From Devosia lacusdianchii (GTDB taxonomy: Bacteria > Pseudomonadota > Alphaproteobacteria > Rhizobiales > Devosiaceae), in assembly GCF_022429625.1 (NCBI RefSeq), contig NZ_CP092483.1, positions 2,232,001-2,296,000 of the forward strand: 64,000 nucleotides of DNA. Reading direction: 5' to 3'. Position 1 is the first letter of the stretch; every line of letters begins with the position of its first letter. A program made the translations under genes and the position numbers. The notes beneath the pieces were generated by a model. It was not told the DNA's origin. It ran no database searches and was given only the letters and a program-made list of their open reading frames with translations. This document shows, piece by piece, positions 49,827 through 58,687 of the stretch.

Positions 49827-50213
49827 TTGAAAAAGATACTGACTGCCATTGCTGCCTACCTCATCTTTTCCAGCGCCAGCTACGCGGCGGCGACGATCTA
49901 CGAGAACGACGCCCTTGGCTTTCGCCTCAGCGTATCTCCGCAGAGCGACGACATTCTGATCTGCGCTTCTGACGCCGTATCCTGCCTCACCTTTAGCCCG
50001 GACGGCCCCGAAGGAACCTTTACCGAGGAAACCGGCAAGTGCACGCTCGTCATGGAGCATTTCCGTTATGACTTCGCCGATGGCAGAACCAGCAGCGAGT
50101 TCATGCTGACGCTGTCCGGTCAGGTGGTTCGGGTCATTGCGGGGGAAGATGCCTGCCAACTTGAACAGGATAGTCCCCGGCAAATGCGCGGCCTCACCGG
50201 TATCTATCTCTGA
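49827..50213 (+). CDS. small secreted hypothetical protein (128 aa)
   Basis: Not recognised. A 128-residue exported protein. The start is probably TTG at 49827, giving the signal MKKILTAIAAYLIFSSASYAA; an in-frame TTG at 49806 is also possible and neither has a strong ribosome site. The mature part has four cysteines (ICASDAVSCL, GKCTLV, DACQLE), enough for two disulfides, and an acidic beta-type composition. It may be co-expressed with the preceding secreted gene. It is convergent with the HtrA protease gene 12 bp away. Confidence 0.65.
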   Translation: MKKILTAIAAYLIFSSASYAAATIYENDALGFRLSVSPQSDDILICASDAVSCLTFSPDGPEGTFTEETGKCTLVMEHFRYDFADGRTSSEFMLTLSGQVVRVIAGEDACQLEQDSPRQMRGLTGIYL

Positions 50214-50225
50214 CGGCAGCGCACT

Positions 50226-51683
50226 CTAGCCCCCGACGATGCTGCGTGTGATCTGGCCATCTCGTTGCAGGATGATCTGCCAGGTCCGCACCCGCGTCGA
50301 GGCTGTCTCGCTGAATGCCTGAGCGCTGTCCATTGGGACATCGTTCAGCGCCAGAATGACGTCATCTACACGCAGACCCATCTGCTCGGCGGGGGAGCCA
50401 GCCTCGACCGACGTCACGATGACGCCCTTGGCGTCGTAGGGCAGTCCTTTGGCTTCGGCCAATGCAGCATCGATCTGGCGGACGGTCGTTCCCGCAAAAC
50501 GCGAATTGCCCCCTATGGCGGCCATCATGTCCCCGCCGGCCACCGGAGCCGCCTCGACGGAAAAGCTCACGGTCTCGGTATTGCCGGCGCGAAGCCTTTC
50601 AAGCTGCGTGACCTGCCCGATGGGCTTGGTCGCGAGGCGGAAGTTGAAGGCGCTGGGGTCATCGACCGCCACGCCGTCCACCGAAAGAATGACATCACCC
50701 GAGCCAAAGCCAGCGCGAGCCGCAGGCCCATCAGGCGCAACTTCGGTGATCAACGCCCCGTGCGGCGCGGCCATGCCAAGGCTGGACGCAATGTCGGCGT
50801 TGACCGCCTGCATCTTGGCGCCGAACCATGGCCGTATAATTTCCCCACCGCTGACGCCGGCATCGGCCACCAGCCGCGCCATATTGGCAGGTATGGCAAA
50901 ACCGATGCCGACCGAACCGCCGCTTTGGGAGAAGATGGCGGTATTGATGCCAACCAGCTTGCCGTCGAGATCGACGAGTGCACCGCCGGAATTGCCGGGG
51001 TTGATGGCGGCGTCGGTCTGAATGAAGAACTCGTAGTCTGAACTCTCGACGCCAGTCCGGGCCAGCGCCGAGACGATGCCGCTGGTCACGGTCTGGCCAA
51101 CGCCGAACGGATTGCCGATCGCCAGAACCAGATCGCCGACCTCGAGCCCATCGGAATCGGCGAAAGTGATCGCGGGAAAGGCGGTTTCGCCTGGCTGGCG
51201 CACACGCAGCACAGCCAGGTCGGTCTGCTTATCTTCGATGATCACGTCGACCGCAAATTCGCGGCCATCCGACAGCGCGATACGCACGTCGGTCGCACCC
51301 TCGATGACGTGCTGATTGGTCAGGATCACGCCACCACCATCGACGATCACACCGGACCCGAGAGAGCGGGACTCGCGTGGCCGGCTCTGAAACTGCCCCT
51401 GCCCGAAGAAGCGTGAGAAGAACGGATCGTTGGCGAAGGGCGACGCGGATTGCTGTTCGACCCGCGTGGCATAGACATTGACCACCGAGGGCGAGACCGA
51501 CTTCACCACCGGCGCGAAGCTGAGCTTGATTTGCGCGTCGCTGGTCGGAACCGCTCGAGTTTCTGCCGGGACCGCCTGCACCTGCGCTACCGAGGGCGCA
51601 TTGAGTGGCGACAGTGCCACTGTCGCCCCTATCGCCAAAACGGTTATGGCAGCACCAGCCAGCAGCAACGTACGCATCGACAT
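50226..51683 (-). CDS. HtrA/DegP-type periplasmic serine protease
   Basis: A 485-residue Do-like protease. The N-terminus MSMRTLLLAGAAITVLAIGATVAL is a signal or anchor. The trypsin-like domain has the triad His125 (LTNQHVIEGA), Asp155 (DKQTDLAVLR) and Ser232 (NPGNSGGALVDLDG). Two PDZ domains follow (IRPWFGAKMQAVNADIASSLGM and GVIVTSVEAGSPAEQMGLRVDDVILALNDV). It degrades or refolds damaged envelope proteins. The ATG at 51683 has GGAGG nine bases upstream; ATG 51677 is a second choice. DegP and DegQ forms cannot be told apart here. Confidence 0.94.
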   Translation of the reverse strand: MSMRTLLLAGAAITVLAIGATVALSPLNAPSVAQVQAVPAETRAVPTSDAQIKLSFAPVVKSVSPSVVNVYATRVEQQSASPFANDPFFSRFFGQGQFQSRPRESRSLGSGVIVDGGGVILTNQHVIEGATDVRIALSDGREFAVDVIIEDKQTDLAVLRVRQPGETAFPAITFADSDGLEVGDLVLAIGNPFGVGQTVTSGIVSALARTGVESSDYEFFIQTDAAINPGNSGGALVDLDGKLVGINTAIFSQSGGSVGIGFAIPANMARLVADAGVSGGEIIRPWFGAKMQAVNADIASSLGMAAPHGALITEVAPDGPAARAGFGSGDVILSVDGVAVDDPSAFNFRLATKPIGQVTQLERLRAGNTETVSFSVEAAPVAGGDMMAAIGGNSRFAGTTVRQIDAALAEAKGLPYDAKGVIVTSVEAGSPAEQMGLRVDDVILALNDVPMDSAQAFSETASTRVRTWQIILQRDGQITRSIVGG

Positions 51684-51885
51684 TCGAACCAACCTCCGGT
51701 CATCGCGTTGACCCTCGAAACGGACCTACGCGGAGGTGAGGCAAACGCCCGGAATCTGTCGGGAAAATGGCGTCATGGGACCGTCGCAATCCGAAGGCAA
51801 ATAATCGTTTGCGCGAGGGGGCACACGGCCCTATATGCAGCGCTCGTTTTCCTGCTTACCCCCAGCCCCGAAAGGCCGTCGTCCC

Positions 51886-53076
51886 ATGACTACCGAGACC
51901 ACCGAGCCGAAACACGTTTACCCGAACACCTCCGCGCTGATTGCTGCGGAAGCGCCGGATTTCCCGGCTTTCCTGTTCTCCGAACGTGAGCTTCACAAGG
52001 CCACAAAGGTCTTCAAGAAGGGCTTTGACGGGTTGCTGACTTACGCGGTCAAGTGCAACCCCTCCCCGCACATCATCGCCCAGCTCCATCGCGAAGGTTT
52101 GAAGGCATTCGACGTCGCCTCCAACACCGAGATGGAACTGGTGCGCGACCATGCGCCGGGCGCGGTGATGCACTACAACAACCCAATCAAGAACAAGCGC
52201 GAGATCGAACGCGCCTACGAAGAGTTCGGCGTCCGCAGCTTCACCATCGACCACCCACAGCAGCTCGACCAGCTTGCTGCGGTGGTGTCGCCATCGCGCG
52301 ACGTGGAAGTGACCACCCGCTTCAAGGCCGGCAAGGCGCTCAAGTCCTATGACTTTGGCATCAAGTTTGGCGTGATGGAACAGGGCGCGGCCGAAATCGT
52401 CACCATGGTCGACCAGATGGGCTACACGCCCAGCTTGTGCTTCCACGTCGGCAGCCAGTGCGAAGACGCCTATGCCTATGAGCGCCACATCGCCGCTGCC
52501 GCCCGTATCGTCGAAGAGTCCAACATCGAACTGAAGCGCCTCAATATCGGCGGCGGCTATCCGGCCCCCTACCCGACCAGCGAAGCGCCGCCGATGGACT
52601 ATTACTTCGAGACTATCGGCCAGGCTGTGAGCGACCATTTCGGCGAGAAGCGCAAACCCGAGCTGATCATCGAGCCCGGCCGTGCGCTGGTGACCAGCTC
52701 GACATCGCTGCTGCTGCGCGTAAAGCATCAGCGCGGCGGCCAGTCGGTCTATGTCAATGACGGCGCCTATGGCAGCCTGATGGAAGTCAAGTTCATGCAC
52801 TTCACCCCGCCGGTCCGCGTCTGGCGCGGCGCCCGCGTGCACGACAATGACGCCGAATTCAGCGAATTCACCATCTGGGGCCCCACCTGCGACAGCTATG
52901 ACGTGCTGCCCCAGGTGTTCACCCTGCCCGCCGATATCGACGAGGACGACTGGATCGAGTTCGGCCTGATGGGCGCCTATACTCAGGCCTCGCTGACCCC
53001 GTTCAACGGCTTCGACCGCCGCGACCAGTTCTGGGTCGAGGAAGTTTATACCGGCAAGGACCAGCAGCCGGAATAA
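51886..53076 (+). CDS. ornithine/lysine decarboxylase (PLP group IV)
   Basis: A 396-residue alanine-racemase-fold decarboxylase of the eukaryotic-like ODC group. The PLP-binding lysine is Lys56 (LLTYAVKCNPSP), the phosphate-binding GGG lies in LKRLNIGGGYPAP, and the catalytic Cys335 sits in IWGPTCDSYD. The dimer-interface Asp follows in the next strand. It would make putrescine from ornithine, or cadaverine from lysine, for polyamine synthesis. The ATG at 51886 is favoured over an earlier in-frame start because it begins the natural N-terminus. A terminator follows. Confidence 0.95.
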   Translation: MTTETTEPKHVYPNTSALIAAEAPDFPAFLFSERELHKATKVFKKGFDGLLTYAVKCNPSPHIIAQLHREGLKAFDVASNTEMELVRDHAPGAVMHYNNPIKNKREIERAYEEFGVRSFTIDHPQQLDQLAAVVSPSRDVEVTTRFKAGKALKSYDFGIKFGVMEQGAAEIVTMVDQMGYTPSLCFHVGSQCEDAYAYERHIAAAARIVEESNIELKRLNIGGGYPAPYPTSEAPPMDYYFETIGQAVSDHFGEKRKPELIIEPGRALVTSSTSLLLRVKHQRGGQSVYVNDGAYGSLMEVKFMHFTPPVRVWRGARVHDNDAEFSEFTIWGPTCDSYDVLPQVFTLPADIDEDDWIEFGLMGAYTQASLTPFNGFDRRDQFWVEEVYTGKDQQPE

Positions 53077-53094
53077 TTCGTCTCTTTGCTTTTG

Positions 53095-53125
53095 AAGGCC
53101 ACCTGCCGCCGGCGGGTGGCTTTTG
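53095..53125 (+). terminator. terminator of the decarboxylase gene
   Basis: GCCACCTGCCG/CGGCGGGTGGC with one wobble pair, flanked by AAG upstream and TTTTGCTTTT downstream. Confidence 0.88.
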
Positions 53126-53213
53126 CTTTTCCGGTTACAGGTATGTGCCGTCTTGCGCGGCGTACAAACTCGCCTAAGTGCTAGGTTACGAAACGTACCT
53201 ATTGAGGCACGCG

Positions 53214-55481
53214 ATGACTGATTACGGCCATGAGCTGAAATTCGGCAGCTTCATCACCCCGGTAGCTCAGCAGGTCGACGATGTGGTGGCACTCGCCCAG
53301 CTCAGCGAAGCCGCAGGGCTCGATCTGGTGACCTTCCAGGACCATCCCTATCAGGCAAACTTTCTCGATACCTGGACCCTGCTGTCCTTTGTGGCAGCCA
53401 AGACCAGCAAGGTTGCCCTGGCCGGCAATGTGCTGAACCTGCCGCTGCGTCCGCCAGCAGTGCTGGCCCGCGCCGTCGCCAGCCTGGACCTGCTGTCGCA
53501 TGGCCGCGCCGAGCTGGGTCTTGGGGCCGGAGCGTTCTGGGACGGCGTCGAAGCAATGGGCGGCACGAAGCTCACACCCGGCGAATCCGTGGAGGCGCTC
53601 GAGGAAGGCATCGACATCATCCGTGACATCTGGGACGCAGGCGAACCCGGAGGCGTACGCCTTGAGGGCAAGCACTACCACGCCCGTGGGGCACGACGCG
53701 GTCCACTGCCAGGGCATCGCATCAGCATCTGGCTCGGTGCGTTGAAGCCACGCATGCTGGCGCTCATAGGCCGCAAGGCCGATGGCTGGCTGCCGTCCCT
53801 GAGCTATATCAAATCGCCTACGATGGCTGAGGCCAACGCCATTATCGACGGCGCCGCAACGGAGGCCGGCCGCGATCCGCGCGAGATCCGGCGGATGATC
53901 AACCTGCTCGGGTCGCGGTTCGGCCCCGATGACAAGCAAGCGATGATCGACCAGATCACCGAACTGGCGCTGGAGCACGGCTTCTCGACATTCATCCTGC
54001 CGGCGGACTCGCCAAACGGCATCAACGTCTTCGGAAACGAAGTCGCTCCCGCTGTTCGCGAAGCGGTGGCCAAGGCACGAACCTTATCCGGGACCTCGAC
54101 TGCAACCATCCGCAGCGCCGCGGCACTGGCGCTGCGCAATCCCGCAATCGACTATGAGGGCGTCCCATCGAGCCTTGTGGGAATAGCGGTGGAGCCGGGT
54201 GACCATGGCTATTCCAAGCTGCGCTCGACCTATCTCCATCGCGGGTCACCGGGCCTCGTCATCAAGGCGACCACCGCCGAGGAAGTCTCCACAGCCATCG
54301 GCTATGCCCGCAAGCAGAACGTTCCCTTGGCCGTTCGCAGCGGCGGCCACGGCATTTCGGGTCGCTCCACCAATGACGGCGGCATCGTTCTCGATGTGTC
54401 TGCCCTGAACGAGATCCGCCTGCTCGATCCAGCCACCAAGCGTATTCGCCTGGGCCCGGGCGCACGCTGGGGTCAAGTAGCCGAACAACTGGCGCCCCAC
54501 GGCCTAGGCATGAGCTCCGGCGACTATGGCGATGTCGGCGTGGGTGGCCTGGCGACGGCCGGAGGCGTCGGCTGGCTGTCTCGTAGGCATGGGCTGACGA
54601 TCGACCATCTCGTGGCCGCCGAAATCGTGCTGGCTGACGGTCGCCTGCTTCGCACCGACAAGGACAATCATGCCAACCTGTTCTGGGCGATCCGCGGCGC
54701 CGGGGGCAATTTCGGCGTCGTCACTGCATTCGAGCTGGAAGCCTATGACGTCGGCGATGTTGTCTTCGCACAGATATCGTACGATCTCACCGACGCTGCC
54801 GATGTCATCCCACGCTGGGCAGAGGCAGTGGTCGATGCCCCGCGTGATTTGACGAGCTTCCTGACCATGGTTCCGGCGCGAAGCGGCAAACCGGCCATGG
54901 GCCAGGCGAGCATCGTGATCACCAACCCCGATCCGACCATCGCCCAGCCCATGCTGCGGCCATTCCTCAATGTTGGTCCGGTTATCGGCAGCCAAGCCTA
55001 CATTTTGCCCTATGCCGCTTTGGTGGACTCGCAATTTTCTGGCCATGACGGGCAAGGCGGCTATACTTCGCATAGCGGCCTGCTGACGACGGTGACGCCA
55101 AACGTTGCCCGGCAGATGAGTGACCTGCTGCGTGGTCACGCCACCGATATGATGCAGCTCCGGGCAGTGGGCGGTGCCGTGAACGACGTGGCGGCCGACG
55201 CCACCGCCTATGCACACCGGCATCAGAACTTCGTACTCAGCGCCGGAGGTCACGGAGCAACCAGAGGTCGGCTCGACAGCCTGTGGCCCGCCTTGCAGAA
55301 CGAGCTGGATGGCCTCTATATCAGCTTCGAAACCGCAACCGAGCGTGAGCATCTCGACCGCGCCTTCCCCGGCCCGACTCTCGATCGTCTGCGACGGCTG
55401 AAGGAACAGTACGATCCGACCGAGCTGTTCAGCGCCAACTTCAACATCCCGCCGCTGAAGGATATCCAGGCGGCCGAATAG
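53214..55481 (+). CDS. fusion of LLM-class flavin oxidoreductase and FAD-linked (BBE) oxidase
   Basis: A 755-residue two-domain enzyme. Residues 1-285 are a complete luciferase-like monooxygenase domain (LKFGSFITPVAQQVDDVVALAQLSEAAGLDLVTFQDHPYQ; ELGLGAGAFWDGVEAMGG). Residues about 310-755 are a berberine-bridge-type FAD oxidase: AIGYARKQNVPLAVRSGGHGISG supplies the covalent-FAD histidine, GGLATAGGVGWLSRRHG the second FAD site, and YDPTELFSANFNI is the BBE ending. The second cysteine that bicovalent relatives use is absent. GAGG lies six bases before the ATG at 53214. There is no stop or frameshift at the junction, so the fusion is real at sequence level. A P-loop gene follows by 13 bp. Confidence 0.9.
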   Translation: MTDYGHELKFGSFITPVAQQVDDVVALAQLSEAAGLDLVTFQDHPYQANFLDTWTLLSFVAAKTSKVALAGNVLNLPLRPPAVLARAVASLDLLSHGRAELGLGAGAFWDGVEAMGGTKLTPGESVEALEEGIDIIRDIWDAGEPGGVRLEGKHYHARGARRGPLPGHRISIWLGALKPRMLALIGRKADGWLPSLSYIKSPTMAEANAIIDGAATEAGRDPREIRRMINLLGSRFGPDDKQAMIDQITELALEHGFSTFILPADSPNGINVFGNEVAPAVREAVAKARTLSGTSTATIRSAAALALRNPAIDYEGVPSSLVGIAVEPGDHGYSKLRSTYLHRGSPGLVIKATTAEEVSTAIGYARKQNVPLAVRSGGHGISGRSTNDGGIVLDVSALNEIRLLDPATKRIRLGPGARWGQVAEQLAPHGLGMSSGDYGDVGVGGLATAGGVGWLSRRHGLTIDHLVAAEIVLADGRLLRTDKDNHANLFWAIRGAGGNFGVVTAFELEAYDVGDVVFAQISYDLTDAADVIPRWAEAVVDAPRDLTSFLTMVPARSGKPAMGQASIVITNPDPTIAQPMLRPFLNVGPVIGSQAYILPYAALVDSQFSGHDGQGGYTSHSGLLTTVTPNVARQMSDLLRGHATDMMQLRAVGGAVNDVAADATAYAHRHQNFVLSAGGHGATRGRLDSLWPALQNELDGLYISFETATEREHLDRAFPGPTLDRLRRLKEQYDPTELFSANFNIPPLKDIQAAE

Positions 55482-55494
55482 TTCGGGGACCGCC

Positions 55495-56034
55495 ATGTCA
55501 GACTTTCCTTCGCTCGCCGTTATGGGCCGACGCATCGTCATCCTGGGCCCGACAAACGCGGGAAAGTCGACATTGGCGGCAGCGTTGTCGCGCAAGCTGG
55601 ACGTGCCTGCGATCCATCTCGATCGCTTCCGCCATTTGCCGGGCACGGATTGGCAGGTGCGGCCAGACGCGGAATTTCATGCCTTGCATGACGAGGCCAT
55701 CGGACAGCAAGGCTGGATTATGGACGGCAATTACTCGGTGCTGATGCCGCAACGCTTCGCGCGAGCGACGGGCGTCGTCGTGGTGGACGACCACTATGTC
55801 AGGCGCTTCGGGCGCTATCTCAAACGAACGCTGTTCGAAGCGCAACGCGCCGGAAATCTCGACGGCAACAGAGACAGCGTCACGTGGATGATGATCAACT
55901 GGATCTGGAAGACGCGCAACAGCGTCGGCCGCTATGACGGCTTTGCAAGAGACACTGGCCTGCCCTATGTCTTCTGCGCCTCGCTCAAGGACGTCCGGAG
56001 GCTCTTTGACGCCTGGGAGCTCACCAGATCATGA
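55495..56034 (+). CDS. P-loop kinase-like protein (AAA/adenylate-kinase type)
   Basis: A 179-residue nucleotide-binding protein. Walker A is RIVILGPTNAGKSTLAAALSRKL (about 12-34), followed by HLDRFRHLPGTDW and GWIMDGNYSVLMPQRF, then a basic lid (VRRFGRYLKRTLFEAQRAGN). This resembles the FlaR or DNA-topology-modulation group related to adenylate kinases; a substrate cannot be named. It sits 13 bp after the LLM-FAD fusion gene and is probably co-transcribed. No membrane segment or signal. Confidence 0.8.
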   Translation: MSDFPSLAVMGRRIVILGPTNAGKSTLAAALSRKLDVPAIHLDRFRHLPGTDWQVRPDAEFHALHDEAIGQQGWIMDGNYSVLMPQRFARATGVVVVDDHYVRRFGRYLKRTLFEAQRAGNLDGNRDSVTWMMINWIWKTRNSVGRYDGFARDTGLPYVFCASLKDVRRLFDAWELTRS

Positions 56035-56082
56035 ACGGCAGAAGACCTCGGGGCGAACCACGAGGTCTTCCTCGTATCAGCC

Positions 56083-57492
56083 TCAGGCTGCGGGACGGCC
56101 CCGCAGCGTGATCAGCGCCAGCACGGCGCCTGCCAGCGCGATCCCGCCTGCCCCGAGAAACGCCGCGGAGAAGCCGCTGGTAAGCGCCGTCGGGTTGCCG
56201 AGCTGATCAGCACCATAGGCAGCGGCAACGGCTGTCATTGCGGCCAGGCCCAAGGCCGAGCCAACCTGATAGCTGGTGTTGACGATACCAGCGGCCAGGC
56301 CCCCCTCCTCCGGTCGCGCCGACGAGATGGCGGTGCCGAGCGACGGGATGAAGGCCAGCGACATGCCGAGTGCCGCCACCAGCGAGGCGGGCAGAACGTC
56401 AACCCAGAAGTTGCCGTCCGGTCGGATGAATGACAGCCAGCCCATGCCCAAGGCGAGGATGAGCAGGCCGACGACGATGGGGGTCTTGGTACCGAACCGG
56501 GCAATGACGCGGGGCGCCAGCACGATCATCGCGATCATGATGAGGATCGTCATCGGCAGCAGCGCCGCTCCTGACGGGAAGGCGGTGTAACCCAGAACCT
56601 GCTGAAGATAGAGGTTGAGGAAGAACCACATCGGAATCCAGGCTGCACCGAGCAGGACTTGAGCCAGGTTGGCCGCGCCCAGATTCGGCACGCCAAAGAT
56701 CGACAGGCGCATCAGCGGCTCACGCCGGATGGCTTGAGAGATCACGAAGGCGACGAGCAAGACTGCGGCGGCGCCGAGGGCGATCAGGGTTTCGGTCGCG
56801 CCCCAACCCACCTCCGGTGCTCGGACAATGCCATAGACGGCGGCGCCAAGGCCGAGCGTCACAGTGAGTGCACCGAAGATGTCGACCGAACCGCGGTTGC
56901 TGGCGGCTCCGGCCGGCATCAGGGCACGCGTGCCGATGAGGGCGATCACCGCAATCGGGACGTTGATGTAGAACACCCAAGGCCACGAGATATATTCGGT
57001 GATGACGCCACCCAGGAACACGCCGGCAGTGCCGCCCGCGGGCGCCGCAGCACCATAGAGCGCGAGCGCCTTGGTCAATTCCTTGGGGTTGCCGCCGAAA
57101 AGCATCATCAGCAGGGTAAGCGCTGATGGAGCGATTAGCGCCGCACCTATGCCCTGGATGGCACGGCCCGCCAGTTCAACGCCGACATTGCCGGCAATGC
57201 CGGCGACCACAGAGCCGACCAACAGGATGAACCAGCCGGCGCCGAACATTCTCCGCGCACCGAACAGGTCGGAGAGCCGCCCTCCCAGCAGGAGCAGGCC
57301 GCCAAAGGCGACGACATAGGCGTTGAAGACCCAGGACAGGTTGTGCTGGGTGAAACCGAGATCGGCCTGCATCTGCGGCAGTGCGACGCCGATGATTGAT
57401 GTGTCCATGATGACGATGAACTGGGCGGTTGCGATAAGGCCAAGCGCCCACCATCGGGTGGTGCTGGCATAGGTTTTCGTTGCTGTAGACAT
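56083..57492 (-). CDS. MFS multidrug exporter (DHA2/EmrB-QacA type)
   Basis: A 469-residue transporter with 14 predicted helices. Motif A is LGGRLSDLFGARRMFGAGW, motif C is GTAGVFLGGVITEYISWPWVFYINVPIAVIALIGTRAL, and the N-terminus RWWALGLIATAQFIVIMDTSIIGVALPQMQADLGF is typical of DHA2 pumps that export drugs by proton antiport. Starts at 57504 (ATG) and 57492 (ATG) are both possible. A MerR-type dyad in a promoter-like arrangement lies in the spacer upstream. Drug range unknown. Confidence 0.9.
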   Translation of the reverse strand: MSTATKTYASTTRWWALGLIATAQFIVIMDTSIIGVALPQMQADLGFTQHNLSWVFNAYVVAFGGLLLLGGRLSDLFGARRMFGAGWFILLVGSVVAGIAGNVGVELAGRAIQGIGAALIAPSALTLLMMLFGGNPKELTKALALYGAAAPAGGTAGVFLGGVITEYISWPWVFYINVPIAVIALIGTRALMPAGAASNRGSVDIFGALTVTLGLGAAVYGIVRAPEVGWGATETLIALGAAAVLLVAFVISQAIRREPLMRLSIFGVPNLGAANLAQVLLGAAWIPMWFFLNLYLQQVLGYTAFPSGAALLPMTILIMIAMIVLAPRVIARFGTKTPIVVGLLILALGMGWLSFIRPDGNFWVDVLPASLVAALGMSLAFIPSLGTAISSARPEEGGLAAGIVNTSYQVGSALGLAAMTAVAAAYGADQLGNPTALTSGFSAAFLGAGGIALAGAVLALITLRGRPAA

Positions 57493-57525
57493 GATGAGTT
57501 CCATTGGAGTCTGACGACTCCCGGG

Positions 57526-57556
57526 AACTTGAGCCTTCCCAACATGGGAAGGTCAA
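57526..57556 (-). promoter_or_regulatory. MerR-type promoter dyad before the MFS exporter gene
   Basis: On the minus strand TTGACC (-35-like, 57551-57556) runs into the dyad CCTTCCC-ATGTT-GGGAAGG (57534-57552), with a weak -10-like element after a 19-base spacer. A dyad inside an over-long 19-base spacer is the pattern of MerR-family promoters such as CueR targets. No merR gene lies in the window, so the activator would act from elsewhere. Confidence 0.55.
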
Positions 57557-57573
57557 TGCCCATAATCGCGATA

Positions 57574-58617
57574 TCAGCGCGGCCGTTTGGGCTTCAGCAG
57601 ATCAAGGGCAATCGCACTTTCCGCCGTTGCCAGAATGGCGTCCTGCCCCGAGATGAAGGCACGGCCGAGCAGCTTCTCGCCCTTTGTCCGGTCGAAATGC
57701 TTCTCATTGCCGATATCGTTGATGATCTGGCGCGTCGGCCCGCCGAAGCGCGCCAGCAGCTTGATGATCCAGTCCGGCACAGTTTTCTGGGTGATCTGCC
57801 GATCCGGATAGGCCTCCCGCAAGATGCGGCCTACCTCTGGAAACGGAACATAGTCTGACGTGGCGAGATAGCGCTGCCCGGCCGACGCGGGCTGCTGCAG
57901 CGCTGCCACGTGCATCGCCGCGACATCTCGTACGTCGATCACCGAGAAGCCGTTGCTCGGCATTGCCGGCGTGGTGCCGTCCAGCAGCCCGCTCACCATC
58001 TGCAGGGATATGCTGGCATCTTTGTCCAGCGCTGGGCCGAGAATGGCGCCGGGATGAATGGTGGTCAGCGCCAGCTCCTCGGCGCGCGCATAGGCCCAGG
58101 CGGCCTTCTCGGCCTTGGTCTTACCCACGCAATAGGCCCAGGTGAACTGCATCGCATCTAGATTGGTGAAATGCTCTTCGGTATAAGTCCTCGCGCCTCT
58201 TGTATGGCCGTGCCCGTACCCGACCGTGGCGATCGACGACGTCAGGACGATCCGTTTCACACCACCTGCCGCCGCAAAGCGCAACACCCGCTCAGTGCCT
58301 TCGAGCGCCGGTCCGATGACCACTTGCATGTCCTTGGGCTCGTCGGCGAGGATTTGCGCGGCGACGTGGGCGACCGCGTTGACGCCGATCATCGCCTCCC
58401 GCCAGCCCCTATCGTGCATCAGGTCAACCTTGGCGAAGCTTAGCCGCAGCAAGGCATCATGACCGAGACCAGCCACCACCGCAGCGCGAACCGCCTCGGC
58501 CTTGTGCTCGGAGCGCACACTGCCCCGCACATCGAACCCGGCCCGCAGCAACTCGATGACTGTCCATTTGCCAACGAAGCCACTCGCACCCGTAACCAGA
58601 ACCAAACCCGTCCGCAT
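57574..58617 (-). CDS. NAD-dependent epimerase/dehydratase (extended SDR)
   Basis: A 347-residue extended SDR of the dihydroflavonol-4-reductase/aldehyde-reductase type. The Rossmann motif is VTGASGFVGKW (8-18) and the catalytic motif is TWAYCVGKTKAEKAAW (YxxxK), with Ser/Thr upstream in VLTSSIATVGYG. It would reduce an aldehyde or ketone with NAD(P)H. GGGGGGCGA precedes the ATG. It lies 70 bp upstream of the MFS gene on the same strand, but the dyad in that spacer suggests the exporter has its own promoter. Confidence 0.9.
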   Translation of the reverse strand: MRTGLVLVTGASGFVGKWTVIELLRAGFDVRGSVRSEHKAEAVRAAVVAGLGHDALLRLSFAKVDLMHDRGWREAMIGVNAVAHVAAQILADEPKDMQVVIGPALEGTERVLRFAAAGGVKRIVLTSSIATVGYGHGHTRGARTYTEEHFTNLDAMQFTWAYCVGKTKAEKAAWAYARAEELALTTIHPGAILGPALDKDASISLQMVSGLLDGTTPAMPSNGFSVIDVRDVAAMHVAALQQPASAGQRYLATSDYVPFPEVGRILREAYPDRQITQKTVPDWIIKLLARFGGPTRQIINDIGNEKHFDRTKGEKLLGRAFISGQDAILATAESAIALDLLKPKRPR

Positions 58618-58629
58618 TCGCCCCCCAAA

Positions 58630-58658
58630 GAAAAACGGCCACGGCGTGAACCGTGGCC
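58630..58658 (-). terminator. terminator of the AhpD-like gene
   Basis: GGCCACGG/CCGTGGCC with a six-base loop; on the minus strand it is followed by GTTTTTC. It separates the AhpD-like gene from the epimerase gene. Confidence 0.82.
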
Positions 58659-58687
58659 ATCTTACGATGTATATGCAGAGTAAATCG

